A DNA stretch of 5,636 bases from Terriglobus sp. (GTDB lineage: Bacteria; Acidobacteriota; Terriglobia; Terriglobales; Acidobacteriaceae), in NCBI GenBank assembly GCA_023265355.1, contig JAHFTZ010000184.1:1-5636 (forward strand), in the 5' to 3' direction. Shown here piece after piece: positions 1-5,636 of the stretch (position 1 is the first letter of the stretch; every line of letters begins with the position of its first letter). The notes below the pieces were generated by a model. It was not told the DNA's origin and ran no database searches. It saw only the letters and a list, made by a program, of their open reading frames with translations. The translations under genes and the position numbers were made by a program.

Positions 1-37
1 GTGAAGTCGGCGCTTGGGCTGGGGTGATCTCGCGCAT

Positions 38-58
38 CGGAGATCGGTGTATTCTCCG
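38..58 (+). promoter_or_regulatory. Hairpin enclosing a possible fucosidase ribosome binding site and GTG start
   Basis: CGGAGA (38-43) and TCTCCG (53-58) are perfect 6-bp complements around a 9-base loop (44-52). The left arm contains GGAG, the only Shine-Dalgarno-like sequence near the start. The loop contains an in-frame GTG at 47. If folded, the stem would hide GGAG, so translation start could depend on its opening. The dyad is visible directly; its regulatory role is inference, and a stem this short can arise by chance. Confidence 0.35.
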
Positions 59-61
59 TGG

Positions 62-1738
62 ATGAAGAAGGTTCTCTGCGCGGCATTGTTAGGGGTAGCG
101 TTTTCTTTCCCTGTGCAGACACAAGCTCAGGCGAAGGTGCAGGACCGGCCGTTGCCGCTCTCTGAACCGAGACCTTCTGCGGCCACGCTGGAGGAGTGGG
201 GCGGACGCAAGTTCGGGATGTTCATTCACTTCGGTCTCTACTCCGAACTGGGTGGCGTGTGGAACGGCAAGCCCGTGGACAACGGGTACAGCGAACAGAT
301 CATGGGCAACGCGCCGATTCCGCTGGAGGAGTATGCGGCGGTGGCGAAGCGCTTCGACCCGGAGAAGTGGGATCCGGATGCGGTGGTCGCGCTGGCCAAG
401 GCGGCGGGCATGCGCTTTATCGTGATCACGTCGAAGCACCATGACGGCTTCAGCATGTTCCACACGGCGCAGTCGAAGTACAACGTGGTGGACGCTACGC
501 CGTATAAGCGCGACGTGGTGAAGGAGCTTGCTGATGCCTGCCGTCGCGGTGGGATGAAGTTTGGCGTCTACTACTCGTCGATCGACTGGCATGAGCCGGG
601 GATGGATCACTACATCGAAGGCAACAGCAACCTGCTGAGCGACGCGCATGCGAAGTTCAACGTGGCACAGTTGAAGGAGTTGTTAGGCGGAACGTATGGG
701 CCGCTGAGCGAGATCTGGTTCGACATGGGTAAGCCCACGCCCGCGCAGAGCAGGCTCTTTGCGGAGACGGTGCACAAGCTGCAGCCGCAGACGATGGTAA
801 GCGGTCGCGTCTTCAACTACCAGGGCGACTTTACCGTGATGGGCGACAACGAGGTGCCGGAGTACGGCATCGACGAGCCGTGGCAGACGCCTGCTTCGAT
901 CTTTGGCGCGACGTGGGGATACCGCAGCTGGCAGAAGCGAGACGATGTCCAGGGGAAGATCCAGGAGAACATCCTGCGTCTGGTGCAGGTGGTGAGCCGT
1001 GGCGGGAATTACATCCTGAACATTGGACCAGAGGGCGATGGCTCCGTGGTGCCGTATGAGGCTGATGTGCTGCGCGGTGTGGGGTCGTGGCTGAAGCCCG
1101 TGGGCGAGGCGATCTATGGGACGAAGGCTTCGCCTTTTCCGGATCTTGGCTTTGGCTATGTGACGCTCGGAGAGCATGCGGTGTATCTCTTTGTGAAGAA
1201 CGCAGACGCGCCGTTGCGTTTGCCAGGCACAAGCGGAACCGCGTGGACTGGAGCGACGCTTCTTGGTGGCGGTGCGATGAAAGTTGTTGCTGACGGCGCG
1301 GACACTTTGGTGCAGAAACCTTCGGATGGGCTTCACGGTTTTCTGCCGGTGGTGAAGCTGACGTATCGCGGGCCTCTGCGTGTTGTGAAGCCGAAGATCG
1401 CGGCTGAGCCGGATGGTTCGTATCGGCTGACGGCGCAGAATGCGGAGAAGTTTTACAACTACAACGGCTTTGGGTACGAAGATCCTAAGACGCTGTACAA
1501 GATGCGCTGGGAGGTTGAGGCCGGGTGTTATGCGGCTACGTTCAAGGCGGCTGGAAGCGGAGAGGTTGCGCTTGTGGAGAAGGGTGCTGAACGCACGATT
1601 TCGATCTCGGATGGGAAGGTTTTGAAAGTAGAGGTTGGGTCGGATGCAGCGTTTGAGATTACGCCGAAGGAGCCGTTTTTGAAGGGGACTGCGCTGCCTC
1701 TGAAGGTGGAAGGCGTTTTGTTGAGACGGTGTCGGTAG
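62..1738 (+). CDS. Secreted alpha-L-fucosidase, glycoside hydrolase family 29
   Basis: This gene encodes a 558-residue retaining glycosidase expected to release terminal L-fucose from glycans outside the cytoplasm. Residues 1-24 form a signal peptide: MKK, a hydrophobic core, then an AQA cleavage motif before K25. The GH29 barrel follows. It shows FGMFIHFG (about 51-58), SKHHDGF (124-130), EIWFDMG (217-223) with D221 as the expected nucleophile, PWQT...WGY (273-287) and GGNYILNIGP (314-323). The acid/base glutamate is not certain; acidic residues in NEVPEYGIDEP (263-273) are candidates. Residues from about 440 to 558 look like a beta-sandwich accessory domain beginning near YNYNGFGYEDP. The ATG at 62 gives a classic signal peptide but has no well-spaced Shine-Dalgarno. 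An in-frame GTG at 47 lies 4 bases after GGAG and would add five residues; TTG at 14 is less likely. The gene stands alone and converges with aconitase. The family call is strong; the exact linkage specificity cannot be read from sequence. Confidence 0.93.
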   Translation: MKKVLCAALLGVAFSFPVQTQAQAKVQDRPLPLSEPRPSAATLEEWGGRKFGMFIHFGLYSELGGVWNGKPVDNGYSEQIMGNAPIPLEEYAAVAKRFDPEKWDPDAVVALAKAAGMRFIVITSKHHDGFSMFHTAQSKYNVVDATPYKRDVVKELADACRRGGMKFGVYYSSIDWHEPGMDHYIEGNSNLLSDAHAKFNVAQLKELLGGTYGPLSEIWFDMGKPTPAQSRLFAETVHKLQPQTMVSGRVFNYQGDFTVMGDNEVPEYGIDEPWQTPASIFGATWGYRSWQKRDDVQGKIQENILRLVQVVSRGGNYILNIGPEGDGSVVPYEADVLRGVGSWLKPVGEAIYGTKASPFPDLGFGYVTLGEHAVYLFVKNADAPLRLPGTSGTAWTGATLLGGGAMKVVADGADTLVQKPSDGLHGFLPVVKLTYRGPLRVVKPKIAAEPDGSYRLTAQNAEKFYNYNGFGYEDPKTLYKMRWEVEAGCYAATFKAAGSGEVALVEKGAERTISISDGKVLKVEVGSDAAFEITPKEPFLKGTALPLKVEGVLLRRCR

Positions 1739-1783
1739 ATCTCTCTCGTTCTTCTCCTACCCCCTCCCCTTCGTAGTACTTTT

Positions 1784-1813
1784 GTCATCCCGTAGCGAAG
1801 CGGAGGGATCTGC
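1784..1813. repeat. Dispersed intergenic hairpin repeat (REP-like) with GCGAAGC core
   Basis: The arms ATCCC (1787-1791) and GGGAT (1805-1809) are exact complements centred on base 1798. At that centre lies GCGAAGC (1795-1801), known as an exceptionally stable DNA mini-hairpin. The three-base flanks GTA and GGA allow non-canonical pairs (G-A, T-G, A-G), so the whole 23-base unit could fold as one symmetric stem. From memory, near-identical sequences (ATCCTGAGCGAAGCGAAGGAT and variants) are scattered between genes in many acidobacterial genomes. They produce spurious short proteins with SEAEGSAF-like strings. The copy lies between two convergent gene ends, a usual location for REP-type elements. 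The repeat may extend towards 1866, but I cannot set that border from one copy. Confidence 0.6.
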
Positions 1814-1866
1814 TTTTGTGTTCCACGCGACACCACCCTTGGCGATAAGGCCGCAACTAAATAGGG

Positions 1867-1912
1867 ACAAATACAGAAAGGCCCGGATTTCTCCGGGCCT
1901 TTCTGTATTTGT
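1867..1912. terminator. Bidirectional intrinsic terminator
   Basis: A perfect 21-bp inverted repeat (1867-1887 with 1892-1912) surrounds a 4-base loop, TTTC. The inner part is GC-rich (GGCCCGGA/TCCGGGCC). The outer part is A-rich on the left and T-rich on the right (TTTCTGTATTTGTT), so on either strand a GC stem is followed by a U-rich run. It starts 128 bases after the fucosidase stop and lies 35 bases beyond the aconitase stop on the other strand, so it fits as the shared end of both transcripts. Confidence 0.9.
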
Positions 1913-1947
1913 TGGTTGTTTGGCGCGAAGCGCGTGTGTCCGTCCGG

Positions 1948-4791
<2,844 letters not shown>

Positions 4792-4796
4792 GGGAT

Positions 4797-4800
4797 CCTC
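4797..4800 (-). promoter_or_regulatory. Ribosome binding site of aconitase
   Basis: On the minus strand GAGG is separated from the ATG (4791-4789) by the five bases ATCCC. This is good spacing and supports the start that gives the N-terminus MSTLNTFDAK. Confidence 0.8.
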
Positions 4801-4805
4801 ATAGG

Positions 4806-4827
4806 GTGTTCACCGGCTGGAGAACAC
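4806..4827. promoter_or_regulatory. Inverted repeat GTGTTC-N10-GAACAC in the aconitase leader
   Basis: GTGTTC (4806-4811) and GAACAC (4822-4827) are perfect complements separated by 10 bases. On the aconitase mRNA the stem would end five bases before the GAGG ribosome binding site. It could act as a leader hairpin or as an operator for a dimeric regulator. The right arm can pair differently in the RNA: AGAA and UUCU (minus strand, about 4821-4836) compete with it. The repeat is seen; its function is inferred. Confidence 0.35.
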
Positions 4828-4980
4828 TGGTCTTCTGCCGACGGAGAGAAGATCTCTCACGCGGCGAGTGGTAAAACCTGGCAGATACAGGGGGCGCGAG
4901 AATCAGGCGAGGATGCGTCCGCGGTCGTGTTTCCCACGGCGAAAGCGCTTCGGTTTGGAAGAACCCCGGTGCATGGAACC

Positions 4981-5009
4981 ATTTTATCGCCTTGGATGTT
5001 CGGCGTGAA
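4981..5009 (-). promoter_or_regulatory. Candidate sigma-70-type promoter for aconitase
   Basis: On the minus strand TTCACG (5009-5004, four of six matches to TTGACA) is followed after exactly 17 bases by TAAAAT (4986-4981, five of six matches to TATAAT). Transcription would start near 4974 and give a leader of about 180 bases that includes the 4806-4827 dyad. No other pair of comparable quality was noticed in this gap on the minus strand. It is a match by eye only. Confidence 0.4.
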
Positions 5010-5037
5010 GAAGATTTGGTTGGAGGAAGAACGCAAC

Positions 5038-5082
5038 ATGCTGCGCAAAAGTGCATCTATGTTCACTGTGCGTGTTGTATAG
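5038..5082 (+). CDS. Possible 14-residue leader peptide upstream of the lipoprotein gene
   Basis: ATG at 5038 opens a 14-codon frame encoding MLRKSASMFTVRVV and ending with TAG at 5080-5082, 26 bases before the lipoprotein ATG. It is preceded by GGAGG (5022-5026) with an 11-base gap, a strong motif though slightly far away. The peptide is basic and has no recognised family. It does not show the run of one amino acid expected of an attenuator leader. Whether it is transcribed depends on where the lipoprotein promoter lies, which I could not find. It may be chance. Confidence 0.2.
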   Translation: MLRKSASMFTVRVV

Positions 5083-5108
5083 CGTGCAGAGTGTTTGGAG
5101 CGTGGGTT

Positions 5109-5555
5109 ATGGAACGTCTGATGAATCGTACTTTTGGAACTCGTTTTCTTAGCGCTTCGACAGGGGTGGTGCTTGCCGTGATGCTGGTGGGATGCCGCCA
5201 GCAGACTCCGCTGGTGCCTGCACCGATTGAAAATGGGTCGGCGGCCAATGGAGCCGATCCCGCTGCTGCGAATATGCTCCAGGTGCCCACGGACTCTACG
5301 GGCGCGCCCGTGCAGAGAGTAGCATCCCAGGGAACGCAGGTCGCGGGGCAGAGCTACACCCAGGTGCCGACGCAGAATGGCGAAAGCTACCCTCAGGGCC
5401 AGCCCCAGGATCAGAGTCTGCAGGGTGGCTATGACCCACAGCAGCAGGACGGCGACGACACGGCCTATGAGAATGGTGTGGATGCCTACGCGCAATATGT
5501 AGACAACTCCGTTCCCCCCGCCCCACAGCCGCCACCGCCGCTGCCCGTCTATTAG
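5109..5555 (+). CDS. Lipoprotein with Gln/Pro-rich linker, cut short by an in-frame TAG
   Basis: As it stands the frame encodes 148 residues. Residues 1-28 are a lipoprotein signal peptide ending in the lipobox LVGC, with C29 as the lipidated residue. R30 follows, with no Asp at +2, so outer-membrane sorting is more likely by the E. coli rule. Residues 30-148 are low complexity: first Ala/Asn/Pro-rich, then Gln/Gly/Asp-rich (about 90-120), then a proline run leading to PPLPVY. There is no further cysteine and no catalytic motif. The ATG at 5109 has GGAG (5097-5100) eight bases upstream; an ATG four codons later has no good site. The TAG at 5553-5555 falls where relatives, as I recall them, read on with an E-Q-P-type sequence into aromatic repeats, and the frame does continue that way here. 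The gene is therefore probably a nonsense-interrupted or mis-sequenced member of the YxWxPGxW repeat lipoproteins. Its biochemical role is unknown. Confidence 0.75.
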   Translation: MERLMNRTFGTRFLSASTGVVLAVMLVGCRQQTPLVPAPIENGSAANGADPAAANMLQVPTDSTGAPVQRVASQGTQVAGQSYTQVPTQNGESYPQGQPQDQSLQGGYDPQQQDGDDTAYENGVDAYAQYVDNSVPPAPQPPPPLPVY

Positions 5556-5636
5556 CAGCCCGATGCTCCGGGGCCGAACTATCTCTGGACGCCGGGATAC
5601 TGGAGTTATGCGAACACCGGGTACTTCTGGGTTCCG
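5556..5636 (+). pseudogene. In-frame continuation of the lipoprotein: start of the aromatic YxWxPGYW repeat domain (partial at window edge)
   Basis: Reading directly on from the TAG in the same frame gives 27 codons with no stop up to the window end. They include YLWTPGYWSYANTGYFWVP. The spaced Tyr/Trp and Pro-Gly pattern (YLWTPGYW, then GYFWVP) is typical of the YXWGXW/WXXGXW repeat envelope proteins and would not arise in a random downstream frame. No start codon with a ribosome binding site lies between the stop and this domain in this frame. It belongs to the gene at 5109 and continues beyond the window. Confidence 0.8.

Larger units (their letters stand above)
4792..5108. other. Divergent intergenic region between aconitase and the lipoprotein gene
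   Basis: This 317-bp stretch must carry the 5' regions of both divergent genes. Three things can be pointed to: a candidate minus-strand promoter (4981-5009), a dyad next to the aconitase ribosome binding site (4806-4827), and a 14-codon mini-ORF with a strong Shine-Dalgarno (5038-5082). A further 5-bp hairpin, GAGAG/CTCTC, sits at 4844-4858. No convincing -35/-10 pair for the lipoprotein gene was found; near-matches such as TATAGC (5079-5084) have no partner. A plus-strand reading frame runs through part of this region from inside aconitase, but it looks like an antisense shadow. Confidence 0.7.

Noticed and set aside
89..1336. Minus-strand open frames of 186 and 217 codons opposite the fucosidase
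   Set aside because: They are Arg/His-rich translations typical of the reverse complement of GC-rich coding sequence, and the sense strand has clear GH29 motifs.
4806..4827. LexA-type SOS operator reading of the GTGTTC/GAACAC dyad
   Set aside because: The 10-base spacing and arm orientation fit neither GTTC-N7-GTTC nor CGAAC-N4-GTTCG, and aconitase is not an expected SOS gene.
4818..4836. Iron-responsive-element-like CAGUGU in the aconitase leader (minus strand)
   Set aside because: The hexanucleotide is present, but the flanks do not form the five-base-pair upper stem with a bulged C that an IRE needs. Only a 4-bp stem with an 8-base loop is possible.

Overview
The window looks like chromosome from an acidobacterium of the Terriglobia type (Granulicella/Terriglobus/Edaphobacter relatives). 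This rests on three things recognised from memory, not from a search. They are a dispersed intergenic hairpin repeat built around GCGAAGC, a lipoprotein of the tyrosine/tryptophan-rich 'YxWxPGxW' kind that is common in that group, and GC-rich coding sequence with G/C-ending codons. No mobile element, CRISPR array, tRNA or rRNA gene was seen.

Layout, left to right. (1) 62-1738 (+): a secreted GH29 alpha-L-fucosidase with a signal peptide, a complete catalytic domain and a C-terminal beta-rich domain. A small hairpin overlaps its possible ribosome binding site. (2) 1739-1947: a convergent intergenic region holding a pyrimidine-rich tract, one copy of the GCGAAGC hairpin repeat and a perfect 21-bp-stem terminator that can serve both flanking genes. 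(3) 1948-4791 (-): a full-length aconitate hydratase of the AcnA/IRP1 type with all three iron-sulfur cysteines and an extra segment of about 45-50 residues before the first of them. (4) 4792-5108: a divergent intergenic region with a candidate aconitase promoter, a dyad next to the aconitase ribosome binding site and a 14-codon mini-ORF. (5) 5109-5636 (+): a lipoprotein gene whose reading frame is broken by an in-frame TAG at 5553-5555. The sequence after the TAG continues in the same frame as an obvious YxWxPGYW-type repeat domain to the window edge.

The genes do not form an operon. Fucosidase and aconitase converge on the shared terminator, while aconitase and the lipoprotein diverge from the 317-bp region. 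Functionally they are separate: polysaccharide/glycan degradation, the TCA cycle, and a cell-envelope protein. I see no new multi-gene system. The observation most worth checking is the single stop codon that separates the lipoprotein's signal/linker half from its repeat domain.
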